A stretch of 15,396 bases of DNA from an uncultured Actinomycetes bacterium (GTDB lineage: Bacteria; Actinomycetota; Thermoleophilia; Solirubrobacterales; Thermoleophilaceae), in assembly GCA_946481495.1 (NCBI GenBank), contig CAMLNW010000035.1, positions 1 to 15,396 of the forward strand. The letters run 5' to 3'. Every line of letters begins with the position of its first letter. Position 1 is the first letter of the stretch. The notes beneath the pieces were generated by a model that saw only the letters and a program-made list of their open reading frames with translations, was not told the DNA's origin and searched no databases. The translations under genes were made by a program, and so were the position numbers. Shown in pieces: positions 6,354-13,775 of this stretch.

Positions 6354-9300
6354 TTGCGCCGCTGGTCCACACCGATTTTCGTCGCCGTCCTGTTGGCGCT
6401 CCTGACTCCCGCGATCGCGCAGGCGGAGCCGCTCTATCCGGACCTCTCGACGCTCCCGCCGCGTGACCTGCGCTTCGACCGCACCGATGTCAGCTTCGAC
6501 GGCAGCGGCCAGTTCCACAACGTGCTGCGCTTCACCAACACGGTCTGGAACGGCGGCCCGGGCAAGCTCGAGACGCGCGGCCAGATCGATCCGGTGACGC
6601 GCACCGGACCGGCGTTCCAGCGGGTGTTCGACACCAACGGGACGTTCACCGAGTACTCGGTCGGCGGCTTCTACTGGCACGCCCAGAACCACCAGCACTA
6701 CCACTACGACGACTGGGGCCGTTACGAGCTCTGGGACCGTCCCGACTTCGACGCTTGGGTCGCCAGCGGCAGGACCGTCGGCCAGGCCGACCTGCGTGGC
6801 ACCAAGACGACCAGCTGCGTGATGGACGAGGAGTTCATCAAGACGCTGCCGACGACCCCGTTCCCGGCTGTCTACCCGTCCGGTGGCTGCCTGCCGAACA
6901 ACCAGAACGTGCTCGTCCAGGGTCTGTCGGTCGGCTGGGGCGACACCTACGACTACTACCGCGACGAGCAGTGGATCGACCTCGACCAGGGCAGCCTTGC
7001 CAACGGCCAGTACGTCATCCGCTCGGTCACCGATCCGAACAACAAGGTCTACGAGAGCCCCGGCAAGGCAGACACTGCCAAGGAGAGCCAGGTCGCCAAC
7101 GAGGGGATCGTCTACTTCACCGTCCAGAACGGCCAGGTCGTTGACACGACGGCTCCGACCGGCACCGTTGCGATCAACGACGTCGACGAGCGCACGACGT
7201 CGAAGAACGTCACGCTGAAGGTGACCGGCCGCGACGACGTCAGCGGCGTCGACCAGGTACGTGTATCAGCTGACGGGGTCAACTGGCGGACGCACAACTA
7301 CACGAGCTCCGGCTCGACGCCGACGGCGATCCTCTGCGACCTGACCGACCCGGCGATCGGCGGCAACGCTGGCACCGGCACACGCACGCTCTACACCCAG
7401 TTCAAGGACCGCAGCGGCAAGTGGGGCCAGTCCGAGAGCGACAGCATCGTCTACGAGCCCGCGACCGCGCCGACCGGCGCCTACGCCCAGGCGGTGCTTG
7501 CCGACACGCCCGCCGCCTACTGGCGCCTCGGTGAGACGAGCGGCACGACCGCCGTCGACTCGGTGGGCTCGAGCACCGGCACCTACGTCAACGCGCCGAC
7601 GCTCAACAGCGCCAGCCTGCTGGCGGCTGACACGGCCAACCGCGCAACTCGCTTCGACGGGACCAACGACAACGTCCGCGTCAACAACTCGACCGCGATC
7701 AATCCGTCGCAGCGGGTGACCGTCGAGGCCTGGATCAAGCCGGAGGCGCTGCCCGCCGCCGGCAGCTTCGCGTCAATCGTGACCAAGCGCGAGTCCTACG
7801 CGCTGCAGTTCAACGGCCCGCGACTCGAGTTCACGATCATGCAGAACGGCACGCGCCGCCGCACCCAGGCGCCGCAGGGCGCCGTCGTCGCCAACCAGAC
7901 CTACCACGTGGTCGGCACCTACGACGGCACTACGACGCGGCTCTACCTCAACGGCACGCAGGTTGCGACCACTGCGCTGACGGGGGCGATCGGGCCGGCG
8001 TCGAACGGGCTCAACATCGCCTCCTGGGACGGCTCGATCGAGTACATGCGCGGGACGATCGACGACGTCGCGATCTACGGCGCGGCGCTCAGCGCCGCGC
8101 GCGTCGCCGCCCACCACACGGCGGGGACGAACTCGACGACTCCGCCGCCCGATCCGACCGTCGCCGCGCCGACCGGGTTGAGCGCGATGACCGCTTCGCA
8201 GACGCAGATCGAGCTGCGCTGGAACGACAACGCGACCAACGAGTCGGAGTACGTGATCGAGCGCGACACCACCAGCGCGTTCACCTCGCCGCAGACGACG
8301 CCGATCGGTGAGAACTCGACCGCCTACTCGGTCACGGGGCTCAACCCGTCGACGCAGTACTACTTCCGCGTTCGCGCGCGCAACGTCAGCCAGACCTCGG
8401 CCTGGTCGAACGTCGCGACGGCGACCACGGCGACGCCACCGCCACCGCCGACCTCGGCCTACGGCCAGATGGTGCTCGGCGACGACCCGGTCAGCTACTG
8501 GCGCCTCGGCGACAGCGGCACTTCGGCGGTCGACCAGCGCGCGGTCAACCCAGGCGTCTTCGTCAACGGTCCCGTCCAGGGCGCGACGAGCCTGCTCGCC
8601 AGCGACACGGCCAACAAGGCGGTGACGCTCGACGGAGTCAACGACCACGTCAGCGCGCTGGCCTCGTCGTCGCTCGACATCACCGGTCCGCTGACGCTCG
8701 AGGCGTGGATCAAGCCGACCGCGCTGCCGGCCGCCGGCAGCTTCGCGGCGATCGTCTCGAAGCCCGAGTCCTACGCGTTGCAGCTCAACGGCCCGCAGCT
8801 CGAGCTGACGATCGTCCAGTTCGGCGTCCGTCAGCGCCTGCTCGCGCCGGCCGGTGCGATCGTCGCCGGTCAGACGGCGCATGTCGTCGCCAGCTTCGAC
8901 GGCACGACGCGACGGCTCTACGTCAACGGCAACGAGGTCGCCAGCGCGGCGCTGACCGGCGGTCCGACGTCGACCTCGAACGGCCTGGCGATCGGCTCGT
9001 GGAACGGCCAGCAGGAGTTCTTCGCCGGCACGGTCGACGACGCCGCGATCTACAACAAGGCGCTGTCGGGTGCGCGCGTCGCGGCCCACTACACCCAGGG
9101 CGCCGGCACGCCGCCTCCGCCGCTGCCCGTCGCGGCCCCGACTGGGCTGACCGCGACCGCCGCGTCGCAGTCCCAGATCAACCTGAGCTGGGTGGACAAC
9201 GCGTCCAACGAGACCGAGTACGTCGTCGAGCGCGCGACCTCCAGCACCTTCACGTCGCCGCAGACGACGGTGCTGCCGGCCGGCTCGACGAGCCGTTCCG

Positions 9301-10076
9301 ACACGGGCCTGACGGCCGCGACGCAGTACTTCTACCGCGTCCGGGCGCGCAACTCGGGCGCCGCGTCGGACTGGTCGAACGTCGCCAACGCGACGACCCT
9401 GACGGCGCCGCCCCCGGCGACCGGCTACGCCCAGACGGTGCTGGCAGACAACCCGATCAGCCACTGGCGGCTCGGCGAGACCTCCGGCACCGCGGCCGCC
9501 GACGTGCGCGGCGTCAACGCCGGGACGTACGTCAACGCTCCGACTCTCAACGCGGCGAGCCTGCTCGCGACCGACACGGCCAACAAGGCGGTGACGCTCG
9601 ACGGGACCAACGACCACGTCCGCGTCGCGAACTCGAACTCGCTGCGGATTGCTGCGCCGCTGACGCTCGAGGCCTGGATCAAGCCGACCACGATCCCGGC
9701 GGCGGGCAGCTACGCATCGGTGCTGACCAAGCGCGAGTCCTACTCGCTGCAGTTCAACGGCCCGCGGCTCGAGCTGACGATCATGCAGAACGGAACGCGG
9801 CGGCGAGCACAGGCGCCAGTCGGCGCGATCGTCGCCGGGCAGACGTACCACGTCGCCGGTACCTACGATGGAACGACCATGCGGCTCTACGTCAACGGCG
9901 CCCAGGTCGCGACGACGGCCCTCACCGGCGCGGTCACGCAGAACACCAACACGCTGATCATCGGCTCCTGGGACGGGTCGACGGAGTTCATGCGCGGGAC
10001 AGTCGACGAGGTCGCCGTCTACGGCACGGCGTTGAGCGCGGCGCGGATCGCCGCGCACAACACCGCGGGCCGCTGA
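6354..10076 (+). CDS. Secreted lysyl oxidase-like / Ig-like / LamG-FN3-LamG-FN3-LamG mosaic protein (intact copy)
   Basis: From TTG 6354, with GGAG five bases upstream, this gives 1240 aa; ATG 6324 and ATG 6279 are longer alternatives, the latter inside a hairpin loop. A signal peptide (RRWSTPIFVAVLLALLTPAI, cut near AQA-EP) precedes the lysyl oxidase domain (26-262). The copper-site cluster WHAQNHQHYHY gives His109, 113, 115 and 117; Lys151 (GTKTTSC) and Tyr199 (GWGDTYDYY) fit the lysyl-tyrosylquinone pair. Then come an Ig-like module (266-370), LamG1 (376-590), FN3 (605-699), LamG2 (702-915), FN3 (928-1019) and LamG3 (1024-1240). LamG1 and LamG3 are close internal repeats. No anchor or basic tail is seen, so it is likely released or held by its lectin-like LamG domains. 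The next gene begins two bases after the stop, suggesting co-transcription with glycan genes. Expected role: extracellular oxidation of lysines or other amines. Confidence 0.9.
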   Translation: MRRWSTPIFVAVLLALLTPAIAQAEPLYPDLSTLPPRDLRFDRTDVSFDGSGQFHNVLRFTNTVWNGGPGKLETRGQIDPVTRTGPAFQRVFDTNGTFTEYSVGGFYWHAQNHQHYHYDDWGRYELWDRPDFDAWVASGRTVGQADLRGTKTTSCVMDEEFIKTLPTTPFPAVYPSGGCLPNNQNVLVQGLSVGWGDTYDYYRDEQWIDLDQGSLANGQYVIRSVTDPNNKVYESPGKADTAKESQVANEGIVYFTVQNGQVVDTTAPTGTVAINDVDERTTSKNVTLKVTGRDDVSGVDQVRVSADGVNWRTHNYTSSGSTPTAILCDLTDPAIGGNAGTGTRTLYTQFKDRSGKWGQSESDSIVYEPATAPTGAYAQAVLADTPAAYWRLGETSGTTAVDSVGSSTGTYVNAPTLNSASLLAADTANRATRFDGTNDNVRVNNSTAINPSQRVTVEAWIKPEALPAAGSFASIVTKRESYALQFNGPRLEFTIMQNGTRRRTQAPQGAVVANQTYHVVGTYDGTTTRLYLNGTQVATTALTGAIGPASNGLNIASWDGSIEYMRGTIDDVAIYGAALSAARVAAHHTAGTNSTTPPPDPTVAAPTGLSAMTASQTQIELRWNDNATNESEYVIERDTTSAFTSPQTTPIGENSTAYSVTGLNPSTQYYFRVRARNVSQTSAWSNVATATTATPPPPPTSAYGQMVLGDDPVSYWRLGDSGTSAVDQRAVNPGVFVNGPVQGATSLLASDTANKAVTLDGVNDHVSALASSSLDITGPLTLEAWIKPTALPAAGSFAAIVSKPESYALQLNGPQLELTIVQFGVRQRLLAPAGAIVAGQTAHVVASFDGTTRRLYVNGNEVASAALTGGPTSTSNGLAIGSWNGQQEFFAGTVDDAAIYNKALSGARVAAHYTQGAGTPPPPLPVAAPTGLTATAASQSQINLSWVDNASNETEYVVERATSSTFTSPQTTVLPAGSTSRSDTGLTAATQYFYRVRARNSGAASDWSNVANATTLTAPPPATGYAQTVLADNPISHWRLGETSGTAAADVRGVNAGTYVNAPTLNAASLLATDTANKAVTLDGTNDHVRVANSNSLRIAAPLTLEAWIKPTTIPAAGSYASVLTKRESYSLQFNGPRLELTIMQNGTRRRAQAPVGAIVAGQTYHVAGTYDGTTMRLYVNGAQVATTALTGAVTQNTNTLIIGSWDGSTEFMRGTVDEVAVYGTALSAARIAAHNTAGR
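6421..7675 (+). repeat. Duplicated block, copy 2 (lysyl oxidase + Ig-like + start of LamG)
   Basis: This is the counterpart of 3231-4485. The 6461-6552 stretch is almost base-identical to 3271-3362, and 6671-6760 is close to 3481-3570, covering the copper-site segment. The upstream signal peptides and leaders of the two copies are unrelated in sequence. Confidence 0.8.
7478..10070 (+). repeat. Internal LamG-FN3-LamG-FN3-LamG repeats
   Basis: Three LamG units start at about 7478, 8458 and 9424, each with the opening pattern AYxQxVLxDxPxxYWRLGE or SHWRLGE and a central EAWIKP. Two FN3 units start at about 8167 and 9135 with PTGL(S/T)AxTASQ(T/S)QI. The first and third LamG units share long near-identical stretches, for example YVNAPTLN and RESYxLQFNGPRLExTIMQN, consistent with internal duplication. 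Confidence 0.85.
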
Positions 10077-10078
10077 CC

Positions 10079-11275
10079 GTGGCCGCCACCGGCTCGGCGG
10101 GGCAGCTGCCCCGCACCGTGCTGCTGGCGCCTCACAACGGCGGCCTCGCGATGGCGCGCGCGCTGCGCCGGCGCGGCGAGCGCCCGGTCGTGCTCGCTTG
10201 CCCCGCGGCGGCTCACGTCGCGGCGACGCGCGGCGTCGAATCCGAGGTCCTGCCGACGGTCGTGGCGGGTCGCGAGCGCTGGCTCGAGCGCGTCGCGGCC
10301 CAGGGCGAGGCGATCGTCGTGCCGGGGACCGACGACGCAAGCGACTTCCTCGCCAGCGAGCGCGAGCGCCTCCCGGAGTCAATCCGCACCTTCGAGAGCC
10401 TCGACGGCGTCCACCTGGCGCTGATGAGCAAGCCGGAGTCGCACGCGCTCGCCGAGCGCGCGGGCGTCCGCTGGCCGCGCAGCTTCGACGTCACGACGAC
10501 CGCCGAGCTGGACGAGGTCGCCGCCAAGATCGAGTACCCGTGCATCGCCAAACCGGCGCTGTCGCACCGCTGGCGAATGGTCTTCGGCGAGGACCGCGTG
10601 CTACTCGCCAACCAGCCCGAAGAGCTGATCGCGCACGGCCTGCGCGCGCTCGAGCACGAGCTCGAGCTCGAGCTCGTCGTCAGCGAGTACGTGCCAGGCC
10701 CCGACGGTGCCGTCGAGGAGGCGATCCTCGTGCGTGCACCCGACGGCTCGTACCCCGTTGAGTTTGGCTGCCACAAGCTGCGCCAGCACCCGGCGGGCTT
10801 CGGTGCCGCGTCGCTGTGCGAGACGGCGCCGATCCCCGAGACGATCGCGCTCGCCAAGCAGCTGCTCGACGCCGCCGGCTTCGTCGGCGTCGCCGGGGTC
10901 GAGACCAAGCGCCACGCTGAGACCGGCGAGCGCTACTTCCTCGACGCCAACGTCCGTCTGCCGACCCAGTGGGGGCTCGGCGACGCCGCCGGAGGCGACT
11001 CATCGTGGCGGCTGTGTGCGACGCTCGCCGGCATCGAGGTCGGTCCGCAGCCGCCGATCGAGCCGGGCGTCCGGCTCGTCTATCCGCAGCTCGAGCTGCA
11101 CGCCGCGATCGCTGGCCGGCGCAACGGCAACGAGGGCCCGTCGCTGACCGAACGGCTGCGCAGCTGGCGCGGCGCAGGCGACCTAGGCATCGCCGACCCG
11201 CGCGATCCCGGTCCGGCGCTGTCGGTGGTCGGCCAGGCGATCCGTGTCCGCGCACGCGATCTGCGCAAGCGGTAA
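10079..11275 (+). CDS. ATP-grasp family ligase (predicted ATP-dependent carboligase)
   Basis: A 398-aa ATP-grasp protein starting at GTG 10079, two bases after the lysyl oxidase stop and with no clear ribosome binding site, so translational coupling is likely. An N-terminal Rossmann-like part begins RTVLLAPHNGGLAMARALRR. The ATP-grasp core follows: Lys158 (YPCIAKPALSHRW), EYVPGPDGAVEEAIL, and the metal-binding ending FLDANVRLPTQWG (Asp289, Asn291, Arg293). ATP-grasp enzymes activate a carboxylate as acyl phosphate and join it to an amine or other nucleophile. Proteins of this type (predicted carboligases of the COG3919 kind) often sit in exopolysaccharide loci, as here with a glycosyltransferase and deacetylase downstream. 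The substrate is unknown; amino-acylating a sugar or building a small donor are both possible. Confidence 0.85.
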   Translation: MAATGSAGQLPRTVLLAPHNGGLAMARALRRRGERPVVLACPAAAHVAATRGVESEVLPTVVAGRERWLERVAAQGEAIVVPGTDDASDFLASERERLPESIRTFESLDGVHLALMSKPESHALAERAGVRWPRSFDVTTTAELDEVAAKIEYPCIAKPALSHRWRMVFGEDRVLLANQPEELIAHGLRALEHELELELVVSEYVPGPDGAVEEAILVRAPDGSYPVEFGCHKLRQHPAGFGAASLCETAPIPETIALAKQLLDAAGFVGVAGVETKRHAETGERYFLDANVRLPTQWGLGDAAGGDSSWRLCATLAGIEVGPQPPIEPGVRLVYPQLELHAAIAGRRNGNEGPSLTERLRSWRGAGDLGIADPRDPGPALSVVGQAIRVRARDLRKR

Positions 11276-11276
11276 C

Positions 11277-11310
11277 TGGCGAAAACGGGGGACCGATCCT
11301 AGTATCGGTC
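11277..11310 (+). promoter_or_regulatory. Near-perfect palindrome with possible internal promoter before the HAD gene
   Basis: GACCGAT (11291-11297) and ATCGGTC (11304-11310) flank C-CTAG-T, so 18 of 20 positions are palindromic. TAGTAT at 11300-11305 could serve as a -10 box, with a poor -35 (TGGCGA, 11277-11282) 17 bases upstream. The palindrome abuts the GAGGAG ribosome binding site (11311-11316) of the next gene. It lies in the only sizeable gap (44 bases) of the cluster, so it may be an operator controlling the downstream part separately, or an attenuating hairpin. Confidence 0.45.
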
Positions 11311-11319
11311 GAGGAGCTG

Positions 11320-11874
11320 ATGATCAAGAGCATCGCCAGAATGGGGTTGCGGCGAGGCCGTTCGCAGACGCACACGCCGGATCGTGAGGATCAGCCGGCG
11401 CTGTTCGTCGACGTCGACGGTGTCCTGAGCCTGTTCGATCCCGACGGATCGCGCGACATGCCCGGGCCGTTCCACTGGGTCGAGGGCGTCGCGCACTGCA
11501 TTCCCCCGGACTCCGGCCCACTGCTCGAACGGCTTGCGCGCCACTACGAGCTGATCTGGGCGAGCGGTTGGGAGGACAAGGCGAACGAGTACCTGCCGAC
11601 GATCCTCGACCTCGACCTGCCCGAGCTCAACTACCTCACCTTCGACGGCCGCGCAAGCTTCGGCTCGTCGTTCTGGAAGCTCGAGGCGATCGACGAGTAC
11701 GCCGGCTCGCGGCCCGTCGCCTGGATCGACGACAACATCGACGCACGCGGGCGCCGCTGGGCCGAGCTGCGCGACGCGCCCACGCTGCTGGTTGAGGCCA
11801 AGCCGACGGTCGGACTGACGCGCGCGCATACCGAGCAGCTGGTGCGCTGGGCTAGGTTGGTAGCGACCGCTTAG
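11320..11874 (+). CDS. HAD-fold protein of the 'Swiss Army Knife RNA repair-like' type
   Basis: A 184-aa protein starting at ATG 11320 with GAGGAG four bases upstream. HAD motifs are all visible: motif I FVDVDGVLS (Asp31, Asp33), motif II WASGWEDKAN (Ser82), Lys120 in FWKLEAIDEYA, and motif IV AWIDDNID (Asp137, Asp138). HAD enzymes are mostly phosphatases using the first Asp as nucleophile. The pattern of Trp-rich motifs (LIWASGWEDKANEYL, then PVAWIDD, WAELRD and GLTRAHTEQL) matches the actinobacterial group that databases label as the HAD domain of Swiss Army Knife RNA repair-like proteins. The true substrate is not known. Its place between an ATP-grasp ligase and a glycosyltransferase may mean a sugar-phosphate or lipid-phosphate role, or only positional chance, because it has its own strong ribosome binding site and possible promoter. 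Confidence 0.85.
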   Translation: MIKSIARMGLRRGRSQTHTPDREDQPALFVDVDGVLSLFDPDGSRDMPGPFHWVEGVAHCIPPDSGPLLERLARHYELIWASGWEDKANEYLPTILDLDLPELNYLTFDGRASFGSSFWKLEAIDEYAGSRPVAWIDDNIDARGRRWAELRDAPTLLVEAKPTVGLTRAHTEQLVRWARLVATA

Positions 11875-11884
11875 AGCGGACATC

Positions 11885-12943
11885 ATGGGGGCAATCGAGC
11901 GGATATCCGTCGTCGCGCCGATGCGCGGCGAGAGCAACGGCAACCTGACCGGGTTCGTCGAGGATCTCGCGCGGCAGGACTTCGCCGGCGAGCTCGAGGT
12001 GTTGGTCGCCGACGGGGGAGAGTGCGACCGCGAGCACCTTTGCGCAGCCGCCGGCCGCCATGACATCGAACTGCGGCTGATCGACAATCCCGACGGCTGG
12101 GTGTCGCCCGGGCTCAACGCCTGCATCCGCGCCGCCAGCGGCGACCTGATCGTGCGGCTCGACTGCCACTCGCGCTATCCCGACGACTATCTGCGCCGCT
12201 GCGCCGAGCTCGCCGAGTCCAGCGGTGCCTGGAACGTCGGCGGCCGGCTCGTACCGCGCGGAGAGACGCCGTTCGAGCAGTCCGTCGCGACCGCGATGGA
12301 CAGCCCGTTCGGCGGCATCGGCTGGACGCGGGTGGGCGACAGCGACGAGCCGGTCGAGGTCGACACCGTCACCTTCGGCGCCTTCCGGCCCGAGGCCTTC
12401 GAGGCCGCCGGCCTGTTCGACGAGGAGCTCGTGCGCAACCAGGACGACGAGTTCAACCTGCGCCTGCGCCGCGCCGGCGGCAAGATCGTGCTCGACCCGT
12501 CGATCACCGTCGGGTACCGCCCGCGCGGCTCGCTGCGGGCCGTCTGGCGCCAGTACTTCGAGTACGGCTTCTGGAAGGTCCCGGTCATGCGCAAGCACGG
12601 CCAGGTGCTGACCCTGCGTAGCCTCGCGCCGCTGATCCTCGTGCTGTCGGTCGCCATCCTGGCCGGCGGCGCGCCCGCATCGGCGCTCGCGCGGCGGCTG
12701 CTAACCGCCGAGGTCGCCGCCTATCTGTCGCTCGCCCTCTACTTCGGCGCCACCGGCGTCCGTCGCCGCGGCGGACCGCTCAGCTCGATCCTCAACGTCG
12801 TCGCCACCTTCCCGGCCTTCCACTTCGGTTACGGGGCCGGCATGGCCAGTAGCCTGCTGCGCCTGGTGCGCGAACGACTCAGCAGCCCCGGCGACACCAC
12901 CGGCCGCACGCCGGCGCCGACGGCTGACGTCGCGCCCCGATGA
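11885..12943 (+). CDS. ExoA-like family 2 glycosyltransferase with C-terminal membrane segments
   Basis: A 352-aa protein. Residues 5-230 are a GT-A fold family 2 domain: RISVVAPMRGESNGNLTGFV, VLVADGG (Asp43), the DxD-like LDCHSRYP (Asp93, His95), and the acceptor-base segment VRNQDDEFNLRLRRAG (Asp187, Asp188). LDCHSRYP and RNQDDE are characteristic of ExoA, the succinoglycan glucosyltransferase, and its relatives. The C-terminal third has hydrophobic stretches at about 248-265, 272-293 and 302-325, so the enzyme is membrane-bound with its catalytic domain in the cytoplasm. It presumably transfers a sugar from a nucleotide donor to a lipid-linked oligosaccharide. Only 10 bases separate it from the HAD gene, and it overlaps the deacetylase gene by ATGA (12940-12943), so it is co-translated with it. 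Donor and acceptor sugars are unknown. Confidence 0.88.
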   Translation: MGAIERISVVAPMRGESNGNLTGFVEDLARQDFAGELEVLVADGGECDREHLCAAAGRHDIELRLIDNPDGWVSPGLNACIRAASGDLIVRLDCHSRYPDDYLRRCAELAESSGAWNVGGRLVPRGETPFEQSVATAMDSPFGGIGWTRVGDSDEPVEVDTVTFGAFRPEAFEAAGLFDEELVRNQDDEFNLRLRRAGGKIVLDPSITVGYRPRGSLRAVWRQYFEYGFWKVPVMRKHGQVLTLRSLAPLILVLSVAILAGGAPASALARRLLTAEVAAYLSLALYFGATGVRRRGGPLSSILNVVATFPAFHFGYGAGMASSLLRLVRERLSSPGDTTGRTPAPTADVAPR

Positions 12944-12964
12944 GGGGTCGCGCCCCGATGAGGG
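12929..12964 (+). repeat. 18-bp tandem duplication across the glycosyltransferase/deacetylase overlap
   Basis: GTCGCGCCCCGATGAGGG occurs twice head to tail (12929-12946 and 12947-12964). Each copy carries an ATGA. The first ATGA holds the glycosyltransferase stop and the first possible deacetylase start; the second gives an in-frame alternative start at 12958. Confidence 0.9.
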
Positions 12965-13749
12965 CGCCGACGCTGATGTACCACGACGTCGTGGCCGCCC
13001 ACGGCGGACGCGGCGGCTTCGACGGCGAGGGCCCCGACGTCTACGCCGTCACCGACGACGAGTACGGCCGCCACCTCGACGCGATCGGCGCCGCCGTGGG
13101 CGCCCCGCCGGCCCGCGCCGCCGACCTGCTCGCCCCAGCCCCGCCAGCCCAACCCTGGCTGATCACCTTCGACGACGGCGGCGCCAGCGCCATCGACGCC
13201 GGAGCCGAGCTCGCCCGTCGCGGCTGGCCCGGCCACTTCTTCATCGTCACCGACCTCGTCGGAACCCCCGGCTTCGTCACCTGGGACGACGTCCGCGCCC
13301 TCACCGCCCAAGGCCACGTCATCGGCTCCCACACCCGCACCCACCCCGACCGCATCTCGGCCTGCCCACCCGCCCAGATCGCCGACGAGTGGTCGCGCAG
13401 CGTCGAGCGCATCACCGCCGAGACCGGCATCGACACCATCACCGCCAGCGTCCCCGGCGGCTACTACTCGCCCGAGGTCGGCCAGGCCGCCGCCCGCGCC
13501 GGCATCCGCATCCTCTTCACCTCCCAGCCCACCCCAACCGCCAAGACCGCCGACGGCCTTCTCCTCGTTGGCCGCTACGCCATCCGCCACACCACCACAG
13601 CGCCCGAGGCCGCCTCAGCCGCCGCCGGCAACTTCCTACCTTGGACCCGCCAACGCGCCGCCTGGGCCGCCCGATCCGCCGTCAAACGCGCCACCGGCCG
13701 CCACTACCGCCGCATCCGTGCAGCGCTACTAGCGCGCCGTTCAGGCTAA
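12940..13749 (+). CDS. Polysaccharide deacetylase (NodB/CE4 family)
   Basis: A 269-aa protein from ATG 12940; ATG 12958 and ATG 12976 are in-frame alternatives, and the domain proper begins TLMYHDVV. CE4 motifs are present: TFDDGG (Asp78 as catalytic base, Asp79 as metal ligand), SHTRTHPD (His131 and His135, metal ligands) and PGGYYSPEVG (172-181). The enzyme removes N-acetyl groups from amino sugars in glycans, using a divalent metal. No signal peptide or membrane segment is seen at the start, so it may act in the cytoplasm on a precursor or leave by an unrecognised route. The C-terminus is strongly basic and Arg-rich. It overlaps the glycosyltransferase by four bases, and a possible end hairpin follows at 13749-13775. 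If it deacetylates a sugar, the freed amine would be a natural target for the ATP-grasp ligase or for aldehydes made by the lysyl oxidase; this is inference. Confidence 0.9.
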   Translation: MRGRAPMRAPTLMYHDVVAAHGGRGGFDGEGPDVYAVTDDEYGRHLDAIGAAVGAPPARAADLLAPAPPAQPWLITFDDGGASAIDAGAELARRGWPGHFFIVTDLVGTPGFVTWDDVRALTAQGHVIGSHTRTHPDRISACPPAQIADEWSRSVERITAETGIDTITASVPGGYYSPEVGQAAARAGIRILFTSQPTPTAKTADGLLLVGRYAIRHTTTAPEAASAAAGNFLPWTRQRAAWAARSAVKRATGRHYRRIRAALLARRSG

Positions 13750-13775
13750 GGACCAACCGCCAGGGCCGGGGTCCT
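13749..13775 (+). terminator. Possible terminator hairpin after the deacetylase gene
   Basis: AGGACC (13749-13754) pairs with GGTCCT (13770-13775), starting at the deacetylase stop codon. The loop is 15 bases and GC-rich, and no T-tract follows. It is the only candidate end signal for the glycan gene cluster, and a weak one. Confidence 0.3.

Noticed and set aside
8705..10078. Upstream extension of the ATP-grasp frame over the LamG region
   Set aside because: The extension is Arg-rich nonsense overlapping a real gene in another frame; the conserved N-terminus begins at VLLAPHNGG just after GTG 10079.
7773..10382. 869-codon minus-strand open frame across the intact lysyl oxidase/LamG gene
   Set aside because: Same reasoning: the sense strand has convincing LamG and FN3 repeats, and the antisense repeats simply echo them.
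10969..11319. Upstream extension of the HAD frame over the ATP-grasp gene
   Set aside because: ATG 11320 has a strong GAGGAG site, and the HAD domain begins soon after; the extension is an Arg-rich shadow.
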